Shown in pieces: positions 53,917 through 61,651 of a stretch of 63,045 bases of DNA; position 1 is the first letter of the stretch, and every line of letters begins with the position of its first letter. The notes under the pieces are model-generated. The model saw only the letters and a program-made list of their open reading frames with translations, searched no databases and had not been told where the DNA came from. This DNA comes from Allomuricauda sp. (GTDB lineage Bacteria; Bacteroidota; Bacteroidia; Flavobacteriales; Flavobacteriaceae), in assembly GCF_002699205.1 (NCBI RefSeq), contig NZ_PABT01000018.1:1-63045 (forward strand). The letters are read 5' to 3'. The position numbers and the translations under genes are program-made.

Positions 53917-54132
53917 ATGGATGATCTCTACCTAAACAGGGACATAGGAACGGTTTTGGGAATCCCAAGAGATATGTTGTACGATGGCTTAACCCCGTAT
54001 ATCCGGCCCACAACCCCAAAATTTATCATTGGACAAAAAAAGATCGTCCAAAAGGAAAGACCATGCCATCAAGGATATCGTAAAGTAAACGTTGACAAAT
54101 GGACGACAATTGTAAAACATACGAGCAATTGA
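53917..54132 (+). CDS. unknown small protein of the accessory island
   Basis: 71 residues from Met at 53917 (MDDLYLNRDIGTVLGIPRDM); the frame begins at 53848 inside an AT-rich region. Soluble, basic C-terminal half (KFIIGQKKIVQKER). The start looks like a short DNA-binding or N-terminal helix-turn-helix scrap, but no family is recognised. It overlaps the next gene by 34 bases, which suggests coupling or that one of the two starts is wrong. Confidence 0.4.
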   Translation: MDDLYLNRDIGTVLGIPRDMLYDGLTPYIRPTTPKFIIGQKKIVQKERPCHQGYRKVNVDKWTTIVKHTSN

Positions 54133-54710
54133 CATCGCTTATACGGAGTTTGGAAAACCAACGAAACCGACTTTTCCATACTATTTTTGCGCTCCAATTT
54201 GAACTGTTATCCCTTGTTTTAAAGGAAAGAGGGATGAGTTTCCATATACTCTTGGGAAAGGACAAGGAAACCTTGGCATACAACCTGATATCCATGGAGG
54301 TCAAGATAAAAAACCAAAAGGAAAGCATGGAAACCCACCAAAAGGAATACCGCTATTGCCATAACCAGATAGCTACCCGTTCCTCCATAGATTCCCAAGA
54401 TGTTTTCTTAAACCGATTCCTGGCCCGGTACAATTCCACAAGGAGGTCCTTGATGGGTAAGTTTTTCAATATTGCAAAAAAACCTTACCTGCTTTCAAAA
54501 AAGGACAAGGAGTACCTGCTCCCCGCCCTCCATGGACTTTTCCAAAAAAAGATGGACCATTGCACTTCCATATTGGCAACTTATGAAAAGAAAAGGAACA
54601 TATATGCCAAAGCCCTTGATTTACACGAACTGAAAGAAGCCCACGACCATGTCTCCTCCAGTATATCAGAAAAAAAACGAAAGGTGGCCCAGTGGAAAAA
54701 AAGTGCCTAA
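54099..54710 (+). CDS. unknown coiled-coil protein of the accessory island
   Basis: 203 residues, strongly charged and helical, with heptad-like stretches (LTSLIRSLENQRNRLFHTIF, MEVKIKNQKESMETHQKEY, LHELKEAHDHVSSSISEKKR). No signal peptide or membrane helix. I recognise no family. Same strand as the primase-like gene 475 bases further on. High Lys/Ser content and Flavobacteriaceae-like codons; may be a structural or partner protein of a mobile element. Confidence 0.6.
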   Translation: MDDNCKTYEQLTSLIRSLENQRNRLFHTIFALQFELLSLVLKERGMSFHILLGKDKETLAYNLISMEVKIKNQKESMETHQKEYRYCHNQIATRSSIDSQDVFLNRFLARYNSTRRSLMGKFFNIAKKPYLLSKKDKEYLLPALHGLFQKKMDHCTSILATYEKKRNIYAKALDLHELKEAHDHVSSSISEKKRKVAQWKKSA

Positions 54711-55184
54711 AGGAGCAGAACGCCGTCTTTGGCGATATGGAAAGACCATAAGAACAAAGATCATGGCAACGGGACACCCGGCCGTAAACGGCTACAGGAC
54801 GATCAAAGGACATAGGACCGATCCTTCGATTTAGGCCGCCCTCCCGTCCACCATGTCCCTAACTTTCGGTAATGGCCTTGGGATCCGTATATTTTATCAA
54901 GGCCCAACTTGGCCCGAGAGGAAAGGGCACTGTGGACAAAGGTGGTCCGACCCACACCTCAGAATGGTACAGCAACGAAAAAACAACACCTTTAGACGAA
55001 AAAAAACAGACCAAAATCAATCCAACAAACCAAGGGACAACCCCATAAAACAAACAATACCAGCGATATACGTCATATATTGCCGTATAGGGCAACCCCG
55101 GGGCATTTCATCCAAAACCCTTTCAATATGTACCTTACCATCAATATATTACATTTGTAACGTATAAAGGTTAAAATTTTTAAT
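54711..55184. other. gene-less stretch before the primase-like gene
   Basis: 474 bases. A plus frame of 104 codons (54853-55167) is basic and repeat-poor without family resemblance and runs into the promoter, so I do not call it. The last 40 bases hold a good -7 element. Confidence 0.35.
55149..55160 (+). promoter_or_regulatory. -7 element with palindrome before the primase-like gene
   Basis: TACATTTG (55150-55157) is a perfect TAnnTTTG -7 element 27 bases before the ATG at 55185. It is embedded in TTACA-TT-TGTAA (55149-55160), an inverted repeat that a repressor, possibly the XRE-like protein at 56589, could use. No convincing -33 TTG was found at the right distance. Confidence 0.45.
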
Positions 55185-56588
55185 ATGACGTTTTCCTTGG
55201 ACGAACTCAAAACCATTATACCTAAGATCGAAAGGAACATCTCCTTTAGGGATTACCTCTTGAACAATGGATATAGGTCGATACCCGACAAGGACTATTA
55301 TGGTTTTGTATGCTACGTAAAGGAAGATACCACAATGGTCGACATCGTTTTTATAGGTAATTCGGGCGGACCGGAATTCTTTTATTCCTCCACCCGTGGC
55401 GATACGGGGAACATTGTTGACTTTGTCAAAAACAGATTGGGGCTCGATGGGCACCTTGGGACCTTTGCCCCTGATAAGGACAGTTTGATAGAGGCCTGTA
55501 AAAAACTGGTCGTTTTTCTCAACGAGCACGGGAATAGCAAAGTGTTTCATGAAAAACGGGTAGAGCGCGACGCACTAAAGCTCATATCCAAAAAAGCGTT
55601 CACCACGTTCCACCAGGCCTGCCCCATTATGGACCTCGGGTATTTCAAGGCCTTTAAAATCAATAAGGGGACAATCACCGACCCTGTCTTTTCGGGGAAA
55701 ATATTCAATGCCCCCAACCCAGCCTTCAAGGAGGCGGACCACGGTCAGGTCAACGTGGCGTTTCCCATTTTCAACAGACAGGGAAACGAATCCGGGCTCT
55801 ATCTGGAGAAACTTGAAAAAAATGAAAAAGGGAAGGACCAAAGACGGCAATTCTTCGCGCCCACTTCATCAAGGTCCGGCCTATGGCTTTCCAACAATAT
55901 CACTTCCCATGGCAAACAACGCCCGAAATTTACCATTGTTGACAGTCCACTCGAGGCACTGGCACATTTTCAGTTTTTGAAAGAAAATAGATTCTACGCA
56001 TCAATCTTTGAGGTCGAGGAGGCCACCCTGGAATTCATCACATCCATACTGAAAAAAGAAAGGGCGACCCTGCATTTGGCACTGAACGCCACCATTTCAT
56101 CCTTTGTGAAGGAAATCAGGATCCTGTTGGGCGTTCTATCATTGAACCATGACCTATCGTTTTTGGAAAACAACCAGAACCATATCCTAATCAAAATTGG
56201 ACAATCCGAAGAAAAATATTTCAAAACCCTGATATCAAGGATAAAAAGATACAACAATTCCAAAATCAAGGCCGTTGTGACCTTATTGGGCGACAGCTGC
56301 AGGGACCATTTAAGAAAGGACCTTATGGATTACAACCTGAACGCCACGGGCAACCTATTGGTGAGGGTGCCCAAGGATTTCAGGACCCTATATGGTTTTG
56401 AAAAAATAATGGTCGGCACATTCCCCGGCCCCGGCCCCTTATTTGTAGAAAAACCAATGTGGCAGGGCTGGATAGGACAGAACATCAAATCCCATCACGG
56501 GAAAAAGGACCTTGGGGACGATACCAAGGAAGAAAACCAGACCAAAGCTCGAGAAATATTCATTTTATCAAACAATTACCACAACTAA
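55185..56588 (+). CDS. Toprim/primase-like protein of mobile-element type
   Basis: 467 residues. The N-terminal part resembles the zinc-free CHC2/DUF3991-type start of Bacteroidota mobilisation primases: ISFRDYLLNNGYRSIPDKDY, GGPEFFYSSTRGDTGNIVDF, VKNRLGLDG. The middle has KFTIVDSPLEALAHFQFLKE, positioned like the first Toprim motif (Glu replaced by Asp). The C-terminal half (KAVVTLLGDSCRDHLRKDLM) resembles the Toprim GNDxAG region only loosely. The family assignment rests on layout and should be tested. The next gene starts directly after its stop. Confidence 0.5.
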   Translation: MTFSLDELKTIIPKIERNISFRDYLLNNGYRSIPDKDYYGFVCYVKEDTTMVDIVFIGNSGGPEFFYSSTRGDTGNIVDFVKNRLGLDGHLGTFAPDKDSLIEACKKLVVFLNEHGNSKVFHEKRVERDALKLISKKAFTTFHQACPIMDLGYFKAFKINKGTITDPVFSGKIFNAPNPAFKEADHGQVNVAFPIFNRQGNESGLYLEKLEKNEKGKDQRRQFFAPTSSRSGLWLSNNITSHGKQRPKFTIVDSPLEALAHFQFLKENRFYASIFEVEEATLEFITSILKKERATLHLALNATISSFVKEIRILLGVLSLNHDLSFLENNQNHILIKIGQSEEKYFKTLISRIKRYNNSKIKAVVTLLGDSCRDHLRKDLMDYNLNATGNLLVRVPKDFRTLYGFEKIMVGTFPGPGPLFVEKPMWQGWIGQNIKSHHGKKDLGDDTKEENQTKAREIFILSNNYHN

Positions 56589-56975
56589 ATGGAAAACAGC
56601 GCAAGGAAGGAAATGGAAAAGTCCAGAAAAGAAATGTTCGCAAAAATAGGGAAACGGTTAAGGGAACTTAGAATCCAAGAGAACCTTCGGCACAGCGACA
56701 TTCAAGATGAACTCAAGTTAAAGCTGAACGTCCTGCACAGAATTGAGTTTGGCAAAGGGGGTAGCATCGAAAATTTTATTGATATTGTCCAATATTTTGT
56801 GGATAAAGGGTACAATCTTAATTGGATCATGGCCAAGGACAATTCCATGGAATTCAAAAGCACCAACCAGCAGGTATATTACGAGTTTGACAAAGTCAAA
56901 CTTGTGGAACAGGCCAAACAACTGGTCCAGGATTCGGAGAACCTTTTAAGGACTATCGAAAAAACCACCTCATAA
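56589..56975 (+). CDS. XRE-like helix-turn-helix regulator
   Basis: 128 residues, starting immediately after the primase-like stop. HTH_3-like region: IGKRLRELRIQENLRHSDIQ, LNVLHRIEFGKGGSIENFID, IVQYFVDKGYNLNWIMAKDN, the last being the typical tail of short phage-repressor-like regulators. C-terminal helical segment (KLVEQAKQLVQDSENLLRTI) likely dimerises. Probably regulates its own accessory cluster. Confidence 0.75.
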   Translation: MENSARKEMEKSRKEMFAKIGKRLRELRIQENLRHSDIQDELKLKLNVLHRIEFGKGGSIENFIDIVQYFVDKGYNLNWIMAKDNSMEFKSTNQQVYYEFDKVKLVEQAKQLVQDSENLLRTIEKTTS

Positions 56976-57135
56976 AGCTTCGAACACCCCCAACCCCAGT
57001 ACAGGACATTTTATGCGAGAACCCGAACCCCAGCACCCTTCCATCGGTCGGTCCCCTGGCGGTATAGGGAACGGGGACCTTCGGGAATCATATGTAGTGA
57101 CCAAAGGCGGCGCAAACCTTTTCAAGAGCTCGAAC

Positions 57136-58371
57136 TCAAGCCATCGTGGTATCGTGCTGTTTTTTCCATGTCAACACAGGTTGGGGTCCATTGTCGAGGA
57201 TATCCGTTTCCATATAGGAGACATATTCATTGGGGGATACCTTCAAAAGGTTTTTAAAGCTTGAAAAAAATGGGTTGTATGATTTGTAGCCCACATCCAA
57301 GGCCAAGGATTCCAAGGTATTGGAGTTTAGGTACCCATTTTCAATATACCTCAGGGCATCCCGGATTTGAACAAGGTGCTTCAGTTCCGTAAAAGTAAGG
57401 CAACAGTGATACTTCATCAAGTAGACCAAATGGCTCGACGGCATCCCCAGTTGATGGGCAATATCGTTCAATTTGATGTCCGGGTCCCTAAAATCAGTCG
57501 TGGTACTGCAATAGTGGCCCAACATGGCAATATATTCGGACAACCTTGGCCGGATTCTTTCCTGCAACGCCCTGTCCTGCTTGTTGTTTATCCGTTTCAA
57601 ATTTTTGAGGGTCCAAAAAGAATCGGGACTGGCCAAACCAATGCGCACCCTGTGCTTTTTGCCAATACAATGTTCTGAAAATATATACCTGTTTTTCAAT
57701 ATGAAGGTGAATGCAATGGTCCACATAATGGAATTGAGCCATTGAAACTCCCACACCCCACACGAACGGCAAACAAGATTGATATATCCCCCTACCACAA
57801 GTTCCTTGAAATACAACAAACCCAAAAAGAGTACCAAATAAACCTCCCACAATACGATGGAATCCCCGCTCAACGCCTTGTTCCAGTCCAATCTGGATTG
57901 ACTTAGCAGATTGTCCAATTGCCTTAAAACAAAATAACCGTATACAACGATATACAACCCCATGAGGACGAACATGGTATAATAAAAGGAACGTTCATAG
58001 CTACCCAGGTCAACATGGGCGAGAAAGGCCAACAACATCATCAACCCTAAAGGTATGTAGAAATGAAACAGGTCAATTTTTATTTTGTCATCCAACCCCT
58101 TGAGTTTCGCTTTCTTTTTTTTCAAGTGGACATACAACAAGGGAATCAATAGGATCTGGGAACATTTAAATCCAACGAGAAGATAATGCGGCAAAGAATT
58201 GAAGAGCCCCAACACCAAAAACAAGTTCAAAAATCCGATACCGATACCATAAAACAGAAAGGCAACAAATAAAAGGGATTGCCTTTTTTTAAGGAAACTG
58301 TGGATGCCCTCGTTCAGGACCCATAAAGCCAGAATGCCGCAAGTAAGATATATTAATTTCGTGAACCACAT
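57136..58371 (-). CDS. membrane-bound AraC-family transcriptional regulator
   Basis: 411 residues. The N-terminal half has about seven membrane helices (LIYLTCGILALWVLNEGI, LLFVAFLFYGIGIGFLNLFL, YYTMFVLMGLYIVVYGYF, LWEVYLVLFLGLLYF). The C-terminal half is an AraC HTH: IKLNDIAHQLGMPSSHLVYL, CCLTFTELKHLVQIRDAL, LESLALDVGYKSYNPFFSSF, KNLLKVSPNEYV. This architecture is common in Bacteroidota, where an integral membrane sensor is fused to an AraC DNA-binding domain; the signal is unknown. It lies downstream of the OmpA-PorP genes but is separately spaced (358 bases). Confidence 0.9.
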   Translation of the reverse strand: MWFTKLIYLTCGILALWVLNEGIHSFLKKRQSLLFVAFLFYGIGIGFLNLFLVLGLFNSLPHYLLVGFKCSQILLIPLLYVHLKKKKAKLKGLDDKIKIDLFHFYIPLGLMMLLAFLAHVDLGSYERSFYYTMFVLMGLYIVVYGYFVLRQLDNLLSQSRLDWNKALSGDSIVLWEVYLVLFLGLLYFKELVVGGYINLVCRSCGVWEFQWLNSIMWTIAFTFILKNRYIFSEHCIGKKHRVRIGLASPDSFWTLKNLKRINNKQDRALQERIRPRLSEYIAMLGHYCSTTTDFRDPDIKLNDIAHQLGMPSSHLVYLMKYHCCLTFTELKHLVQIRDALRYIENGYLNSNTLESLALDVGYKSYNPFFSSFKNLLKVSPNEYVSYMETDILDNGPQPVLTWKKQHDTTMA

Positions 58372-58729
58372 TTGGATATAGTTGACAAGTACCTTGAAAA
58401 TAAAAAATCAATAGATTTTCCATAAACTGATGCACGGTCAAAATTGATGTCGCCGAAGGTAAGAAATATCCTAAAGAAACTAGGGGTGCACACCACACTG
58501 GTTTCATAAAAATTAGTTAAAACCTATATCGGATTTTCGTTCCCTTTGGGCTTCCATACATAACCGGCCGTTGCTCTGTATACCTCGTCCAATGTCGACA
58601 ACATATAGGCTGTAAAGAGAAACCTATGGAAGCTGTCCTGTTGGATCGTGTTGATTGGGGAAGGAGTCCGTTACCGGATTTCCTTCCCCTGGATCGATAT
58701 GGTGGTTTCCCACCAGCTTTTCATATTGC
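58372..58729. other. gap between AraC regulator and OmpA-family gene
   Basis: 358 bases without a supported gene. Apart from the hairpins at 58657-58714 I see nothing recognisable; no consensus promoter for the AraC gene was found. Confidence 0.4.
58657..58714 (-). terminator. paired hairpins downstream of the OmpA-family gene
   Basis: GGGGAAGGA / TCCTTCCCC (58657-58665 and 58681-58689, with an inner TCCG/CGGA stem) and GGTGG / CCACC (58701-58714). They lie 16-70 nt beyond the stop. Neither has a T-run on the minus strand, so termination is likely but not proven. Confidence 0.4.
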
Positions 58730-60673
58730 TCATCTTTTTGTTATGATAAAGTCGGAACGCCTGTTCATGGCATGCTCCTTTTCGGAACAACTGTCCGGAT
58801 AGGGGCATTTGATCAGTGGACGGCTTTCCCCAAACCCATGGGCGCTCTCTATCCTGTCCTTGTCCAGACCCTTTCCATACAGGTAATCCCGGGTCGACTG
58901 GGCCCTTTTTATGGATAGGGTGCGATTGTACGCCGCGCTGCCACGCGAGTCCGTATGCGATTCGATTTTGATCGTCATACCTGGGTAATAGTCCAGTATT
59001 TCCATGATCTTATCCAACTCTTCCGCACCTTGGGGGGTGATGTCCCATTTGTCAAATTCAAAATATATGGGGTCGATCTTGATCTTTTCAACACCGGTTA
59101 CCGAATCCCTAACGATCCTGTCCTCGGCCTTCTCCAGTTTAAAGTCAATGACCAATGGCTTTTTGGATTCCTTACTGGTGGAATAATATATGCTTTTGGG
59201 TAAATATTCTGCCTTGAAAGTCTCCAATGTACCCTTAATCCCACACGGAACCAGCAATGAATATCTACCCAGTGAATCGGTCTTCGTAGAGGCCACAAAC
59301 CTTGAAAGACTGTCATTCGCGGTCACCCTTACATCCTGGATCGGCAAGCCACTGTTTATATCCTCAACCTTGCCCTTGATTTCCTTTTCACATTTGGGAG
59401 GGGTCGCCACAAAATAATAGATGTCATCGTCCCCTTTTCCATTGACCCTGTTGGATGAGACATAACCTGTGTTCTTTTTGTTCGGGTCAAAGTAAATGGC
59501 AAAATCATCTTGTGGGGAATTGATCGATGGCCCCAGGTTTTTCAATTCCGTGAATTGGATGCCCGTGTCGTCGATGGAATCCATTTTCACCTTGAACAGA
59601 TCCAACCCTCCATATCCCAAATGGCCATTGGAAGCGAAGTACAATTGCCCCCCATAAATGTGGGGGAAGAAATCGTTGCCCCTGGAGTTGACCATTGGGC
59701 CGGCATTGGTGGGCGGTGAGATGCTGCCGTCATCATAAATCCTACAGTAATAGATGTCGGCCATGCCGTAACCGCCCGGCATATTGCTGGAGAAGAACAG
59801 GTATTCACCAGATGGGTCTATAAATGGGTGCGCGATGGAATAATCGTTGCTGTTGAAAAAGACTTCCTTTTTCCCAATGATCCTGTCATCTACCAGTTCA
59901 CCACTATAAAGTTTGAAATTATTGGTGTGATTGGAGCCCAACACCAATCTCCCCTTTTTTACGTTACTGGATGAAAAGAACACGGTGTTGTTCCCAGGGT
60001 GGAAGGCAATGGTGGCATCATGGTACCCTGAACCGGCATTCTTTAGGAAGAACCCTTCCATTTTTAGGGAACCGTTCTCCTGTACCCTCGCTTTGTAAAG
60101 GGACAAGAAAGGCTGGTTGTTCCAGGCATACAGTTCCTTGCCGGCACCCGGGACCGAGGAGGAAAATATCACATGGCCCCCATGGATGACCGGTGCAAAT
60201 TCAGAATATTGTGTATTGCTGTCCAGATTGGTCAGGGCAAACGTATAAAGGGTGGAATCCGATTCAATCTGTCCAAACTTTTCCACCTCCCGCATGTAAT
60301 CATATATTGCGGACAACCCCTCCCCTGATTTTCTCAAGCGGTCCACATATAGGGAATCCGCCTTTTTGTATTCCCGAATCCCCCTTAGGGTCTGGTAGTA
60401 GCGAAAAAAATGGATGGAATCCAATTGTCCTTCGGAGTGGAAGGCTTTATCATAGAGTGTGTATGCCTTTTCCGTATTGTTGACAAAATAATTTGCATCC
60501 GCTGCGTTCAGCAAGGTAGTCCTGTTGGCCTTGCCCGATTCAATTATCTTTTCGTACGCTTCCACTGCGAACGCATACGCCTTGGACGTATACATCTCAT
60601 CCACTTCATTGATGGCTTGGGCATAAGCGCCAAGACAGAATAACAAGGAAAGTGGGTATAACAATATCTTCAT
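58730..60673 (-). CDS. OmpA-family protein with TPR and PD40-like repeats (PorE-type)
   Basis: 647 residues from Met at 60673 (MKILLYPLSLLF), signal peptide ending CLGAYAQ. N-terminal TPR-like helices (AYAFAVEAYEKIIESG, TEKAYTLYDKAFHSE); WD40-like PD40 repeats in the middle (HPFIDPSGEYLFFSSNMPGG, FFPHIYGGQLYFASNGHLGY); a carboxypeptidase-regulatory-like domain (VEDINSGLPIQDVRVTAND); then the OmpA peptidoglycan-binding domain (IKIESHTDSRGSAAYNRTLS, AMNRRSDFII). This matches the T9SS-associated PorE/PorP-partner architecture. It lies 13 bases after PorP and likely links the secretion complex to the cell wall. Confidence 0.92.
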   Translation of the reverse strand: MKILLYPLSLLFCLGAYAQAINEVDEMYTSKAYAFAVEAYEKIIESGKANRTTLLNAADANYFVNNTEKAYTLYDKAFHSEGQLDSIHFFRYYQTLRGIREYKKADSLYVDRLRKSGEGLSAIYDYMREVEKFGQIESDSTLYTFALTNLDSNTQYSEFAPVIHGGHVIFSSSVPGAGKELYAWNNQPFLSLYKARVQENGSLKMEGFFLKNAGSGYHDATIAFHPGNNTVFFSSSNVKKGRLVLGSNHTNNFKLYSGELVDDRIIGKKEVFFNSNDYSIAHPFIDPSGEYLFFSSNMPGGYGMADIYYCRIYDDGSISPPTNAGPMVNSRGNDFFPHIYGGQLYFASNGHLGYGGLDLFKVKMDSIDDTGIQFTELKNLGPSINSPQDDFAIYFDPNKKNTGYVSSNRVNGKGDDDIYYFVATPPKCEKEIKGKVEDINSGLPIQDVRVTANDSLSRFVASTKTDSLGRYSLLVPCGIKGTLETFKAEYLPKSIYYSTSKESKKPLVIDFKLEKAEDRIVRDSVTGVEKIKIDPIYFEFDKWDITPQGAEELDKIMEILDYYPGMTIKIESHTDSRGSAAYNRTLSIKRAQSTRDYLYGKGLDKDRIESAHGFGESRPLIKCPYPDSCSEKEHAMNRRSDFIITKR

Positions 60674-60685
60674 AGGGTTCATGTT

Positions 60686-61612
60686 TTAAAAAAACCGTTG
60701 GGAATTAATGATTTTAAATTTCGAAGGAAGGGTGAACCGCAGCATCAACTCATGGGTCCCCGAGGCATATGACCCGAGTCCGGAATTGGTATGGTCATAG
60801 GCGTAACCGACAAATACACTGGGGAGTATCTGAAACCCGGCCAAGGCACTCACGGAATCATCATAACGATACGACACCCCGAGGGTGAATTTTTCGAGGA
60901 ACAGGGCATTGGCGGATATATCGACAACGGTCGGTATGTTGGTCGCATATTTCACCAAAAATGCCGGTTTCAATTTGAAGGAAGGACCGATATCAAAAAC
61001 ATATCCCCCCATCAGGAAGTATTGCAACTCCCCCTCGGAGATGGACGATGCAATATCATCGTAATAGTTTTCCGTAAAAAAATTGGGGATGGACAGTCCC
61101 ACATACCACTTATCCGAATAGACATAGGTACCGGCTCCCATGGTGAAGGAAGTGGAATTGGTCACGTTTTCCTGGAAAATGGGGTCTTGGGAGTTTTGAT
61201 AATCCCCTTTGGAATAGTCAAGACTGAGTATGTTCATACCTGCCTTAATGCCAAAGGCCATTTTTATGGTAGGGGACAACGGAACCGAATAGGAAATATT
61301 TCCGTCCAAAAGTACGTTGTTCGAAGGTCCCAGGTTCTCATTGCTTACGTTCAGCCCCAACCCCAATCTTTGGTTGCGCAACGGGCTGTGTACCCCAAGG
61401 TTCTGGGTTTCCGGCGAACCTGAGATTCCGGTCCATTGGTTCCGGTAAATCCCGACAATGTCCAGCGTTCCAAGTGAACCGGCATAGGCTGGGTTGATAC
61501 TCATGGTGTTGTACATATATTGGGTGTATTGGGTGCTCTGTTGTCCCCGCATACAAAAAGAACCGAGCAGCATCACCAATACCAATCCAACCAAACTATT
61601 TTTCATTTTCAT
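60686..61612 (-). CDS. PorP/SprF-family type IX secretion membrane protein
   Basis: 308 residues, signal peptide (LLGSFCMRGQ), then the family start STQYTQYMYNTMSINPAYAG and IVGIYRNQWTGISGSPETQN, followed by a beta-barrel-like sequence (LGLNVSNENLG, AFGIKAGMNILSLDYSKGDY, GFQILPSVFVGYAYD). PorP/SprF proteins anchor or help export partner adhesins with a gliding-motility C-terminal domain. It stands 39 bases after the T9SS-substrate stop, in the usual order substrate-PorP-OmpA. Confidence 0.95.
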   Translation of the reverse strand: MKMKNSLVGLVLVMLLGSFCMRGQQSTQYTQYMYNTMSINPAYAGSLGTLDIVGIYRNQWTGISGSPETQNLGVHSPLRNQRLGLGLNVSNENLGPSNNVLLDGNISYSVPLSPTIKMAFGIKAGMNILSLDYSKGDYQNSQDPIFQENVTNSTSFTMGAGTYVYSDKWYVGLSIPNFFTENYYDDIASSISEGELQYFLMGGYVFDIGPSFKLKPAFLVKYATNIPTVVDISANALFLEKFTLGVSYRYDDSVSALAGFQILPSVFVGYAYDHTNSGLGSYASGTHELMLRFTLPSKFKIINSQRFF

Positions 61613-61651
61613 ATAATCAATTTTGATTTACCTTTTATAATCGTTCAAAAA

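Noticed and set aside
57050..57079. GGTCCCC / GGGGACC hairpin as terminator between XRE-like and AraC genes
   Set aside because: The stem is only 7 bp with a 16-nt loop and no T-run on either strand.
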